From Sulfuricella sp. (lineage in GTDB: Bacteria; Pseudomonadota; Gammaproteobacteria; Burkholderiales; Sulfuricellaceae): a stretch of DNA of 14,530 nt. Of this stretch, positions 7,564 to 14,152 are shown piece after piece. Position 1 is the first letter of the stretch. Every line of letters begins with the position of its first letter. The position numbers and the translations under genes are program-made. The notes beneath the pieces were generated by a model, which was not told where the DNA came from, did not search any database, and worked only from the letters and a program-made list of their open reading frames with translations. The stretch covers positions 1-14,530 of the forward strand of contig JAIOJM010000014.1 in the NCBI GenBank assembly GCA_019911785.1, read 5' to 3'.

Positions 7564-8625
7564 TCAATCAGTAACCACCATCTCCAGATCTCTGGAGTGC
7601 CAGTTAAGCACTGCGGTTTGCATGAACATCCTGCTCGCCAGCCCGGGGTGCCCGGTGCGGATCACTTCGGCCGCAAACTGGGAAAGGAAGCGCGACTTGA
7701 GCTCGGCACGCGCACGGTCCACGCCGATCTCGACATATGGGGCCGAAGCCAGCAGCAGGAAGCCATCGTCGGGGATGCGTCCGGCACGCATGTTGTTCTC
7801 GATGATGCCCGCCGCCTGACGGATCGGGTCGGCCAGATCGGGGCTGTAGGGGCCGATGATCAGGGCGAGGTTGGGCATGTGCAGGAAATCGAAGCCTCGG
7901 CCCACGCAGATCATCCACTCCCGATGCTCGATGTCGAGCGCCCGCGCGGCACGCTTCACTTCGGCAATGTGGTCGATATTACCCAGGACGAGGGGCAGCA
8001 AATCCTGGCGGACCTGGTTCGGCATGTCGGGGTACAAAGCCTCCAGGCGCAGTCCCAGGGTATCCCCGTCCTCGGGACCCAGCGTGGAAACATCGAGTAT
8101 CTCGCCATTGGTGCCGTGGAGGATGAGCGCATCCTCGTCGGTCTCGAAACCGCAGACGATGGGGTAGACGGTGCCGTGGCCGCTGCCAAAGACATGCTCT
8201 ACCTGATTCTTGATCGCATAGGTATGCGCTTTCGCCGCCTCGGTGTCGAAGCAGAAACCGGCGCAGCCGCGATGCTCGTCTCCCCTGGAAAAGTGGTAGG
8301 TAATCAGCATCAGCACCCGGCGTCCGGTGGAGACCCTTTCATGCACGTAGTTGGCGAGCACCTCCCCGAGGTGCGGCCATCCCAGGTTGAACATGCCCCC
8401 CAGGTTGCGGATCGGCTGGATAATGCCGGGCGGCGTATTGGTGGCGACGGGGATATTGATGCGGCCGTCCATGCATTTGAGCACCACGATGGCGGAAGGA
8501 TGCTCCGCGAGATAGCGCTCGCGGGCCAGGAACGACTCCGGGCTGCAATAGGAAGCCGAGTGCCTGCGGGCGAGGTCCAGCAGCCAATCGATGCGCTCCT
8601 GGATGGTCTTGCTGTGGATGCCCAT
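7564..8625 (-). CDS. Beta-carbonic-anhydrase-superfamily protein (CsoSCA-like candidate)
   Basis: This 353-residue soluble protein has no signal peptide or membrane helix. The N-terminal half carries a beta-carbonic-anhydrase signature: C51-M-D53-G-R55 (VVLKCMDGRINIP), giving a zinc Cys and the Asp-Arg dyad, followed by H118-R-G-C121 (GDEHRGCAGFCFD). An alternative histidine is His111, ten residues before Cys121, which is closer to the spacing I recall for carboxysomal CsoSCA. The rest (about 145-353) is poor in cysteine and contains CVGRGFDFLHMPNLALIIGP; I do not recognise it as a separate domain. It is about 100-150 residues longer than ordinary beta-CAs. The start is ATG at 8625 with AAAGG upstream. 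It is convergent with hyfI. CO2 hydration is likely from the motif but untested; a zinc-binding regulatory role or another lyase activity is possible. Confidence 0.7.
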   Translation of the reverse strand: MGIHSKTIQERIDWLLDLARRHSASYCSPESFLARERYLAEHPSAIVVLKCMDGRINIPVATNTPPGIIQPIRNLGGMFNLGWPHLGEVLANYVHERVSTGRRVLMLITYHFSRGDEHRGCAGFCFDTEAAKAHTYAIKNQVEHVFGSGHGTVYPIVCGFETDEDALILHGTNGEILDVSTLGPEDGDTLGLRLEALYPDMPNQVRQDLLPLVLGNIDHIAEVKRAARALDIEHREWMICVGRGFDFLHMPNLALIIGPYSPDLADPIRQAAGIIENNMRAGRIPDDGFLLLASAPYVEIGVDRARAELKSRFLSQFAAEVIRTGHPGLASRMFMQTAVLNWHSRDLEMVVTD

Positions 8626-8763
8626 GGACAGCCTTTATGTCTCCGGAGGATTCCAGGCAACGGCGTGAGTTTCGCCGGGCATTCGGAACCCAGTGTTGAA
8701 AATTGCAGAGCGCCTGCCGAGCATTTTGCTTCTACTGCGCCAGCCTGCCATGATGGCAGAATC

Positions 8764-8818
8764 GGTGATGGGTGATGGGGAATCACTCATGACTTTACCC
8801 ATGACTCATCCACCCACC
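8764..8818. repeat. Short degenerate 7-bp repeats between the CA-like gene and the CobD-like gene
   Basis: GGTGATG occurs in tandem at 8764-8770 and 8771-8777. CATGACT occurs twice at 8788-8794 and 8800-8806, and the tract ends in catccacccaccca-type sequence inside the 3' end of the CobD-like gene. The 7-bp unit and the loose palindromy resemble the hyfF-hyfG repeat, but the copy is weak. No strong terminator is visible in the 180-base gap. Confidence 0.35.
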
Positions 8819-9729
8819 CAGCCGGCAATGGTCAACAACAGAAGCAATACCAGCCACAGCACCACCGTGCGCCATACCAGGCTGACGGCGCTATCCAGGT
8901 AGTCGGCATCGGCGTCATCGCCCAGACCGAGTTCGGGTCGGAACTCGATGTTGCCGCCATAGCTCAGAGGCTCGCCCAGCTTGACGCCCAAGGCCCCCGC
9001 GCCGCTCGCCAGCACGATGCCGATGCCCTTTTGCACCCAGGCCGACGCCTGGGAACGCCAGCAATATACGGCATCCTCGAAATCGCCGACCACCGCAAAG
9101 CTGATGGCGCTCAGGCGCAGCGGCACCCAGTCCATCAGAGCGAAAGCCTGCGCGGAGAACTTGCCGAACTCACCAAAGTCACGCTGGTCCAGGCCGCCCC
9201 ATTTCTGGCTAAGCAGTTGGGACAGGCGATAGAGCACCGCGCCGGCAGGGCCGAGCACGACGAACCAGATAATGACGCCGAGCAGATTTCTATGCGCGCA
9301 GCCCAGCGTTTGCTCGATACCCACGCGGGCGATTTCCGCAGCGCCAAGCTCGTCGGCCGGGCGCCCGTGCCACTGGGAAAGCAGGCGGCGCGCCTCGCCC
9401 AAATCAGCCGCACGCAATGCGGCAGCAATCCTCTCGGCTTGCCCGCCCAACTGCTTCAGGCTTAACAGCGGATACAGCACAACCGCGCTAAACGCCCAGG
9501 CCGGCAGCGAGTTGAGATGATACAGTCCGGCATAAATGCCGCCGACCGCTACCGCCGGCAGCAACACCGCCAGTAGCCACGCCACCACGCCATGCACATT
9601 CTGGCCGGCGTTGAAATGACGCTCGAGATAATTCGCGTAGCGGGTAAACAGCAAGCTGACCGGGTTGCTGCTGCCCAACGGGCGGAAATGTTCGAGCAGC
9701 AGGGCGGCAATCAGGGAAAACAGGCTCAT
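8806..9729 (-). CDS. CobD/CbiB (AmpE-like) family membrane protein
   Basis: The product is a 307-residue protein with membrane segments near 48-70, 76-92, 148-170 and 286-304. The N-terminus SLFSLIAALLLEHFRPL, the central GVIIWFVVLGPAGAVLYRL (151-169) and MDWVPLRLSAISFAVVGD (199-216) correspond to the CobD/CbiB fold, which in cobalamin makers attaches aminopropanol to cobyric acid. Many betaproteobacteria carry this divergent, AmpE-like version outside any cobalamin operon, and no other B12 gene is present here. A true adenosylcobinamide-phosphate role is therefore doubtful. The ATG at 9729 is preceded by a weak gaga. It follows the GyrI-like gene after eight bases, so the two are probably cotranscribed. 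Confidence 0.75.
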   Translation of the reverse strand: MSLFSLIAALLLEHFRPLGSSNPVSLLFTRYANYLERHFNAGQNVHGVVAWLLAVLLPAVAVGGIYAGLYHLNSLPAWAFSAVVLYPLLSLKQLGGQAERIAAALRAADLGEARRLLSQWHGRPADELGAAEIARVGIEQTLGCAHRNLLGVIIWFVVLGPAGAVLYRLSQLLSQKWGGLDQRDFGEFGKFSAQAFALMDWVPLRLSAISFAVVGDFEDAVYCWRSQASAWVQKGIGIVLASGAGALGVKLGEPLSYGGNIEFRPELGLGDDADADYLDSAVSLVWRTVVLWLVLLLLLTIAGWVGG

Positions 9730-9737
9730 GGGCGTTC

Positions 9738-10247
9738 TCAGATATCCATTTCAACCGTCAAAGTACTATTCTGGTAAATTTCCAGCGTCGGCAGCTTGAG
9801 CTTCATGCCGTGTTCATCCAGGTATTTCAGCAGCGCCGCATAGGCCTTGCCGGCCGCCAGCCTGGGATGTGCCCGCAGCTGCACAACGACCACTGGCCGG
9901 GCGGGAACGTCCGCCAGCTTGAGCGGCTCGCGCACGCTGGCGCCGGCCGCCACCAGATAGCCGGTCCGCGCCGTCAGCATGGACTTGGCGGTGGTGCGCG
10001 GGTCGTGCTGCATCAAGGTGATCGCTGCACCGTGGGCGACCCCCTGGGCCTGCAACGCCCGTAGCGCCTCCAGTTGCCTGTCGGGCAGTTTGACATAATC
10101 GCCGCTGTGCTCCAGGTAGGCGTAATGATAAGGGCCGCGCACCAGATTTGGTTCAACGCTGGCGCTGGCAAAGCCTCCCACCCACCAGAAAATACCCACC
10201 AGCGGCGCAGCAAAAGCCAGCAGGAAATACAGCCAATTTTTCTTCAA
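9738..10247 (-). CDS. Membrane-anchored GyrI-like (small-molecule-binding fold) protein
   Basis: The predicted 169-residue protein starts KKNWLYFLLAFAAPLVGIF, a classic positively charged start plus one membrane helix, and the rest is soluble. The soluble part ends VVVVQLRAHPRLAAGKAYAA, then LLKYLDEHGMKLKLPTLEIYQ and NSTLTVEMDI, which reads like a GyrI/SOUL-type ligand-binding domain. I chose TTG at 10247 because AACGGGG lies eight bases upstream and the anchor begins at once. Other options are TTG at 10265 or ATG at 10346; the latter adds a Cys-rich stretch with no ribosome site. A GGAGG at 10298-10294 instead precedes a nine-codon out-of-frame ORF (10291-10262) whose stop overlaps the TTG at 10265. 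The ligand is unknown. Confidence 0.62.
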   Translation of the reverse strand: MKKNWLYFLLAFAAPLVGIFWWVGGFASASVEPNLVRGPYHYAYLEHSGDYVKLPDRQLEALRALQAQGVAHGAAITLMQHDPRTTAKSMLTARTGYLVAAGASVREPLKLADVPARPVVVVQLRAHPRLAAGKAYAALLKYLDEHGMKLKLPTLEIYQNSTLTVEMDI

Positions 10248-10334
10248 GCGAGATACCCCGTTCAAGCACGTGCAAAGCCCGAAGATACCATAACCTCCGG
10301 CAAAGCTAAAACATGGACATGATAACATTGAATA

Positions 10335-10520
10335 ATGCAGCAACATGAACCGAAGCCAATCACGGCGTCAGCCTGGGATGCGCGCTGGCATGCGCGTTCG
10401 CCGATCTATCAGCCGCTGCTGGAAGCAGCGCAACGAGGAGACCGGGAACATGAAATTTCTTATGAAGACAACCGCCATTTCCGCCCGGCGCCTTCAAGCT
10501 CAATGAGGCGCGATCGCTGA
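10335..10520 (+). CDS. Doubtful small ORF upstream of the MFS gene
   Basis: This 61-codon frame (QQHEPKPITASAWDARWHARS at the start) ends in TGA sharing its A with the ATG of the transporter (TGATG), which would suit translational coupling. Against it, there is no ribosome binding site before the ATG and I recognise no family. Nested in another frame at 10450-10506 is an 18-codon ORF with GAGGAG nine bases upstream. The 10248-10519 stretch separates two divergent units and should hold their promoters; I could not identify a convincing pair of hexamers there. Confidence 0.3.
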   Translation: MQQHEPKPITASAWDARWHARSPIYQPLLEAAQRGDREHEISYEDNRHFRPAPSSSMRRDR

Positions 10521-11806
10521 TGGCGCGTAGCCTGGCAGCCGATGTCCGCGGACGCGAAGTATGGGCGTGGGCGATGTACGACTTCGCCAACTCCGGCTAC
10601 ACCACCGTCGTCATCACCGCCATCTTCAACGCCTATTTCGTCGCCGTCGTGGCCGGCAATCAGCCGTGGGGCACTTTTGCCTGGACCGCCGCACTCGCCC
10701 TGTCCTATGCCCTGATCATGCTGATGGCTCCGCTGGTAGGCGCCTATGCCGACCTGCACGCCGCCAAGAAGAAACTGCTGCTGATCAGCACGGCCGGCTG
10801 CGTGATTTTCACCGCCGCACTCGCCCTGGTCGGGCCGGGCCAGATATGGCTTGCTATCCCGCTGATCGCGCTGTCCAATTTCTTTTACGGCAGCGGTGAA
10901 AACCTGATCGCCGCTTTCCTTCCCGAACTGGCACGCGGCCGTGCGCTGGGCAAGGTTTCCGGCTGGGGCTGGAGCCTCGGTTACCTCGGCGGACTGGTCA
11001 GCCTCGGCGCCTGCCTGGCCTATGTAAACTGGGCGGAAGCGCATGGCCTGCAGGCGGCGGATTTCGTCCCGGGCACCATGCTGATCACGGCGGCGCTATT
11101 CGCCCTGGCCAGCCTGCCTACCTTTTTGTTTCTCAAGGAAAGGGCCATGCCGCAAACCCACGCCCGGCACCACCTGATCCGGGAAGCCTACGCCCGGCTC
11201 GGACAGACACTGCGCCATGCCGCCCGCTACTGCGACCTGCGCCGCTTCCTGATCTGCACCGTGTTCTACCAGGCGGGCATCCAGGCGGTAATCAGCCTCG
11301 CCGCAATCTACGCCCAGCAGGCCATGCACTTTTCCACCCGCGACACCATCCTGCTGATTTTCGTGGTCAACATCACCGCGGCCATCGGCGCATTCCTGTT
11401 CGGCCACCTGCAGGACCGGATCGGCCATATCCAGACCATCGCACTGACCCTGGTGCTGTGGATCATCATGGTGCTGCTCGCCTGGGGCGCGCAAGGACCG
11501 CAGATGTTCTGGCTTGCCGCCAACCTCGCCGGCATTGCCATGGGCGCAAGCCAGTCGGCAGGGCGGGCGATGGTCGGGCTGCTGAGCCCGGCAAACCGGC
11601 GCGCAGAATTCTTCGGACTGTGGGGGCTGGCGGTAAAGTTTTCCGCCATTCTCGGCCCGATCACCTACGGCCTGGCCAGTTGGCTGTCGCAAGGCGATCA
11701 CCGCCTGGCGATCCTGGTCACCGGCAGCTATTTCGTCGTGGGATTGATGTTGCTGGGCGGGGTGAATGTGCTGAGAGGCAGGCGCGCGGCCTTGCGCGGC
11801 GGATAA
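10520..11806 (+). CDS. MFS transporter, UMF1/Atg22-like family
   Basis: This 428-residue protein has about twelve predicted membrane helices. The N-terminal REVWAWAMYDFANSGYTTVV (residues 12-31) is the hallmark of the bacterial UMF1 (Atg22-like) branch of the major facilitator superfamily. The inter-helix DLHAAKKKLLL and, in the second half, GHLQDRIGHIQT are MFS loop-type motifs. Substrates of bacterial members are generally not established. The start is ATG at 10520 with GAGGCG at 10505-10510. No partner gene points to a substrate. The basic tail RGRRAALRGG ends at TAA (11804-11806), followed by dispersed repeat sequence. Confidence 0.88.
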   Translation: MARSLAADVRGREVWAWAMYDFANSGYTTVVITAIFNAYFVAVVAGNQPWGTFAWTAALALSYALIMLMAPLVGAYADLHAAKKKLLLISTAGCVIFTAALALVGPGQIWLAIPLIALSNFFYGSGENLIAAFLPELARGRALGKVSGWGWSLGYLGGLVSLGACLAYVNWAEAHGLQAADFVPGTMLITAALFALASLPTFLFLKERAMPQTHARHHLIREAYARLGQTLRHAARYCDLRRFLICTVFYQAGIQAVISLAAIYAQQAMHFSTRDTILLIFVVNITAAIGAFLFGHLQDRIGHIQTIALTLVLWIIMVLLAWGAQGPQMFWLAANLAGIAMGASQSAGRAMVGLLSPANRRAEFFGLWGLAVKFSAILGPITYGLASWLSQGDHRLAILVTGSYFVVGLMLLGGVNVLRGRRAALRGG

Positions 11807-11824
11807 GACTCAAGAACGGCGTTT

Positions 11825-11850
11825 CACCGCAGAGGACGCAGAGGGAAAAA
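11825..11850 (+). repeat. Half-copy of the 9-bp periodic dispersed repeat
   Basis: The sequence from caccgcagaggacgcag through gggaaaaa matches the left arm of the element at 6887-6914 (shared accgcagag, acgc and gcagagg units). No complementary right arm lies within the next 100 bases, so it is a solo arm or a truncated copy. It begins 18 bases after the MFS stop codon. Confidence 0.65.
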
Positions 11851-11857
11851 CCCAACG

Positions 11858-11886
11858 TAGGGCGGAAAACGAGCGAAGCGGAAGAT
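11858..11886. repeat. Degenerate GTAGGGCGGA-type intergenic repeat
   Basis: gtagggcggaaaacgagcg followed by aagcgg resembles the common intergenic GTAGGGCGGATAAGCG-type element of proteobacteria. The complementary ...CCGCC arm is missing, so the copy is truncated. It lies directly behind the solo repeat arm and before the ccd promoter. The identification rests on memory of the motif. Confidence 0.3.
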
Positions 11887-11907
11887 TACATCAGTATTCG
11901 TTTCGGC

Positions 11908-11942
11908 TTGAAAACCCACGCTCATGCGCATACAATGCGCAT
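11908..11942 (+). promoter_or_regulatory. ccdAB promoter with double palindromic operator
   Basis: TTGAAA (11908-11913), a 17-base spacer and TACAAT (11931-11936) form a near-consensus sigma-70 promoter. Overlapping the -10 are two copies of the self-complementary octamer ATGCGCAT (11924-11931 and 11935-11942) spaced by ACA, so their centres are 11 bp apart, one helical turn. This is what two ribbon-helix-helix dimers of CcdA, alone or with CcdB, would bind for autorepression. Transcription would start near 11943, leaving a leader of about 12 bases that contains GGAGGTG. Confidence 0.7.
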
Positions 11943-11954
11943 TGGAGGTGTCCA

Positions 11955-12206
11955 ATGAAAACCAGCTACAATCTGCAGGCGCGCAAGCGTCCGGTCAACC
12001 TGACGCTGAATGAAGACCTGGTGCTTCAAGCACGAGGGATGACCGACAACCTTTCCGGTGTCGTCGAGTCGCTCCTGGCGGATTTTGTGGAGCACGAACG
12101 TCAACAACGCTTCGCCAAAGCAAAAACCGTTGAAGCGACAATTGCAACCTGGAACGACTTCAACACCCAACTCGGTTCATTTGCCGACGAGCATTCGACC
12201 CTCTGA
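11955..12206 (+). CDS. ccdA: CcdA antitoxin
   Basis: The product has 83 residues. Residues about 1-45 (KRPVNLTLNEDLVLQARG, then NLSGVVESLLADFV) form a ribbon-helix-helix DNA-binding domain. Residues about 46-83 are the charged, probably disordered toxin-neutralising tail, with WNDFNTQLGSFADEHSTL matching the conserved CcdA GSFADE segment that wraps around CcdB. The start is ATG at 11955 with GGAGGTG (11944-11950). It overlaps ccdB by one base (TGATG), the usual arrangement that keeps antitoxin ahead of toxin. It should autorepress from the two octamer palindromes upstream. The pair sits among repeat fragments between housekeeping-type genes and looks less GC-rich than its neighbours, consistent with transfer. 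Confidence 0.93.
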   Translation: MKTSYNLQARKRPVNLTLNEDLVLQARGMTDNLSGVVESLLADFVEHERQQRFAKAKTVEATIATWNDFNTQLGSFADEHSTL

Positions 12207-12526
12207 TGGCCCAGTTCGACGTACACCGGAACGCCGGGAAAAACCGGGATGCCATTCCGTTTGTCGTACTGGTGCAATCATCACTCTTCGACAGCTACCG
12301 TCGAAGAGTGGTTGTCCCCCTGGTGCGTCAGTCTTCTCTCGCACCGATCAGTGACGCGCATTTTAACCCGACTTTCAGCATCGAGAGCATTGCAGTGGTC
12401 TTGCATCCGCTGGAGATTGTGTCGGTCCCCAATGAACAATTGGGTGAATTCGTGGAATCGCTCGCCCATGAAGGGAATCGCATCATGAATGCTCTTGATG
12501 AGTTACTGACCCGTGCCTGGGGGTAA
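12206..12526 (+). CDS. ccdB: CcdB toxin (DNA gyrase poison)
   Basis: This 106-residue CcdB-family protein is near the usual length of 101-106. It contains FDVHRNAGKNRDAIPFVVLV, the RRRVVVPLV strand (28-36), FSIESIAVVLHPLEIVSVPN and the C-terminal helix EGNRIMNALDELLTRAWG. CcdB poisons the gyrase-DNA complex and its last residues contact GyrA; in F-plasmid CcdB the last three are Trp-Gly-Ile. Here Trp-Gly is present but the chain stops without the final Ile. Catalysis is not involved, so toxicity depends on this tail. The ATG overlaps the ccdA stop by one base and has no strong ribosome site of its own, so translation is probably coupled. An 11-bp perfect hairpin lies inside the gene at 12282-12310. 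Confidence 0.92.
   Translation: MAQFDVHRNAGKNRDAIPFVVLVQSSLFDSYRRRVVVPLVRQSSLAPISDAHFNPTFSIESIAVVLHPLEIVSVPNEQLGEFVESLAHEGNRIMNALDELLTRAWG
12282..12310 (+). repeat. Perfect 11-bp inverted repeat inside ccdB
   Basis: CACTCTTCGAC (12282-12292) and GTCGAAGAGTG (12300-12310) are exact complements separated by seven bases, in the coding strand of ccdB (the SSLFDSYRRRVV region). As RNA it would be a strong hairpin about 75 bases into the toxin message. No U tract follows, so it is not a typical terminator. Confidence 0.75.
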
Positions 12527-12541
12527 CGGCACACGTAAAGC

Positions 12542-13435
12542 TTAGAACCTCTCGCCATCCAGCAGATAGCGCCACTGCCCTACCGGCAGATCGCCCAGCT
12601 TGACGCGGCCGATGCGCACGCGCTTGAGGCCGACCACTTTGAGCCCGACCAGCTCGCACATGCGGCGAATCTGGCGCTTCTTGCCTTCCTTCAGGATGAA
12701 GCGCAGTTGATCCTGGTTCTGCCAGGACACCTCCGCTGGCTTGAGCGCCTCGCCGTCGAGACTGAGGCCGTGGTTGAGCCGTTTCAGGTTGGCCTCGTTC
12801 AGCCGGCCCTCCACCCGCACCAGGTATTCCTTCTCGATTTCGGAATCGGCACCGATCAGCTGCTTGGCAATGCGGCCGTCCTGCGTCAACACCAAAAGCC
12901 CGGTGGAATCGATGTCGAGCCGCCCCGCCGGGGCCAGCCCGTGCAGGTGCTCGGGGGAGTATGGCTGCGGCGCACGGTCTTCCTTGTAACGGGTATCCTT
13001 GCCGATCAGCGTCACCGCCGCCTTATAGCCCTTCTCCGGCTGCGAGGAAACGTAGCCCACCGGCTTGTTGAGGAGGATGGTGGCAAGATGCGCCTGCTGC
13101 TTCTCGGCTCTCTTGTCCAGAGTGATGGTCTGACTGGGGTCGACCTTGGTGCCCAGCAGGGTGACCCGTTCGCCATCCACCAGTACCAGGCCTCGTTCGA
13201 TCAGGGCATCCGCTTCGCGGCGCGAGCACAGACCGCGTTCGGACATCAGCTTGGAAAGACGGACTTTTCCGGAATCCGCAACCGTATCCGCTACACCCAT
13301 TTTCTGTCCAGGCGCATCGGGGCGCGCCAGCTTGACCCGCGTCGTCACAGGCTTCGTGCCGGCACCCGCTGCGCTATCGGATTTTCGCCGCCCGACGGGG
13401 CCTGCCCTGCCTTTTGGCGGCCTTCGTAGGGTCAC
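12542..13435 (-). CDS. rluF: RsuA/RluB/E/F-family pseudouridine synthase, RluF-like
   Basis: The enzyme converts a uridine of rRNA to pseudouridine in the cytoplasm. An S4 RNA-binding domain spans about 57-105 ([20 protein letters not shown]). The catalytic domain follows, with [11 protein letters not shown] (121-131), the signature [15 protein letters not shown] (170-184) containing catalytic Asp174, and the C-terminal [20 protein letters not shown] with [34 protein letters not shown] favours RluF (23S U2604) over RluB or RsuA, but the assignment within the family is tentative. There is an extra loop at about 136-166. The GTG at 13435 lies five bases after the FKBP stop with no clear ribosome site. 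ATG at 13300 (residue 46) would remove a basic, low-complexity N-terminal extension and is a fair alternative. It is convergent with ccdB, 15 bases apart. Confidence 0.85.
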   Translation of the reverse strand: MTLRRPPKGRAGPVGRRKSDSAAGAGTKPVTTRVKLARPDAPGQKMGVADTVADSGKVRLSKLMSERGLCSRREADALIERGLVLVDGERVTLLGTKVDPSQTITLDKRAEKQQAHLATILLNKPVGYVSSQPEKGYKAAVTLIGKDTRYKEDRAPQPYSPEHLHGLAPAGRLDIDSTGLLVLTQDGRIAKQLIGADSEIEKEYLVRVEGRLNEANLKRLNHGLSLDGEALKPAEVSWQNQDQLRFILKEGKKRQIRRMCELVGLKVVGLKRVRIGRVKLGDLPVGQWRYLLDGERF

Positions 13436-13440
13436 GGAAT

Positions 13441-13785
13441 TTATAGAATTTTCAGCAATTCGACTTCGAACACCAGCGTGGCGTTCGGAGGAATGACGCC
13501 ACCCGCGCCGCGGGCGCCGTAGCCCAGCTGAGGCGGGATAGTGAGCTTGCGCACGCCGCCCACCTTCATGCCCTGCACGCCCTCGTCCCAGCCACGAATG
13601 ACGTGTCCGGCGCCGAGCGGGAAACCGAATGGCTCGTTGCGGTCCTTGCTGGAATCGAACTTGGTGCCGTCAGTCAGACAACCGGTGTAATGGACGGAAA
13701 CTTGCTGCCCGGCCTTGGCGGCCTCGCCTTCTCCCTCGCTAAGGTCTTCGTAAATCAGTCCGGACGGGGTGGTGATTTCAGCCAT
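13441..13785 (-). CDS. FKBP-type peptidyl-prolyl cis-trans isomerase
   Basis: This single-domain FKBP of 114 residues catalyses cis-trans isomerisation of X-Pro bonds. Active-site blocks are [18 protein letters not shown] (29-46), [20 protein letters not shown] (55-74) and [20 protein letters not shown] (87-106). There is no signal peptide, so it is cytoplasmic. I chose ATG at 13785 because AGGAG lies seven bases upstream and the product starts [14 protein letters not shown], like short bacterial FKBPs; the open frame extends to 13836 but only adds unrelated residues. It is followed at five bases by the pseudouridine synthase, so the two are probably cotranscribed. The 86 bases upstream contain no obvious hairpin. 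Confidence 0.94.
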   Translation of the reverse strand: MAEITTPSGLIYEDLSEGEGEAAKAGQQVSVHYTGCLTDGTKFDSSKDRNEPFGFPLGAGHVIRGWDEGVQGMKVGGVRKLTIPPQLGYGARGAGGVIPPNATLVFEVELLKIL

Positions 13786-13871
13786 GCTGTGCTCCTGAGT
13801 GAATTGAATGGGGTATTTTACCCAACTTCCGCACAACCCGCTTTATCGCTTTCAGGCATAACGGCGATGGC

Positions 13872-14123
13872 TTATGCGGCCACCACTTCAGCCTTGACGA
13901 TTTCCAGCGCGTCGCGCACGGTTTCCTCGGGTGCCGCATTGATGTATTCGGCCAGCAATTCCGCAGCCTCAAGGGTTTCTTCCGGCAAAACATCCGCATC
14001 CAGCTCCGCAACAAATGCAGCGGCGGCTCCGGTAATGCGCAGCAGGGTCTGGCGCTCGCCCATCAACATTTCGAGCTCGGCGCGCAGCATGGCGATTTCC
14101 TGGTCTTTCAGCACGTGGGGCAT
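13872..14123 (-). CDS. Small acidic helical protein of unknown function
   Basis: The 83-residue product is not recognised. The N-terminal third (KDQEIAMLRAELEMLMGERQ) has heptad-like spacing of Leu/Met and may form a short coiled coil. The rest is Ala/Glu-rich and helical (LPEETLEAAELLAEYINAAP then EETVRDALEIVKAEV). It has no cysteines, membrane helix or signal peptide. The ATG at 14123 has only a weak acgga upstream. It lies 29 bases after the flavoreductase-like gene on the same strand, so it may be in its operon and could be an accessory factor. A competing frame at 13778-14014 on the same strand is a shadow with basic, Cys/Trp-containing sequence. Confidence 0.6.
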   Translation of the reverse strand: MPHVLKDQEIAMLRAELEMLMGERQTLLRITGAAAAFVAELDADVLPEETLEAAELLAEYINAAPEETVRDALEIVKAEVVAA

Positions 14124-14152
14124 TGTATTATCCGTTTCGTAGAATCAATGCA

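Noticed and set aside
7597..8775. 392-codon plus-strand frame opposite the CA-like gene
   Set aside because: The minus-strand frame has the CxDxR and HRGC motifs and coherent protein features. The plus frame has no recognisable domain and is an antisense artefact.
8806..9729. Evidence for cobalamin biosynthesis at this locus
   Set aside because: Only a divergent CobD/CbiB-like protein is present; no other cob/cbi gene or cobalamin riboswitch is visible.
12281..12311. Rho-independent terminator
   Set aside because: The hairpin is strong but lies inside ccdB and is followed by gttgtcccc rather than a U tract.
12058..12354. 98-codon frame across the ccdA-ccdB junction
   Set aside because: It overlaps both halves of a well-recognised toxin-antitoxin pair in another frame and has no family resemblance.
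13778..14014. Alternative 78-codon minus-strand frame overlapping the 83-residue gene
   Set aside because: Its composition (many Arg, Trp, Cys, Lys) is typical of an out-of-frame shadow; the 83-residue frame has a regular helical, acidic pattern.
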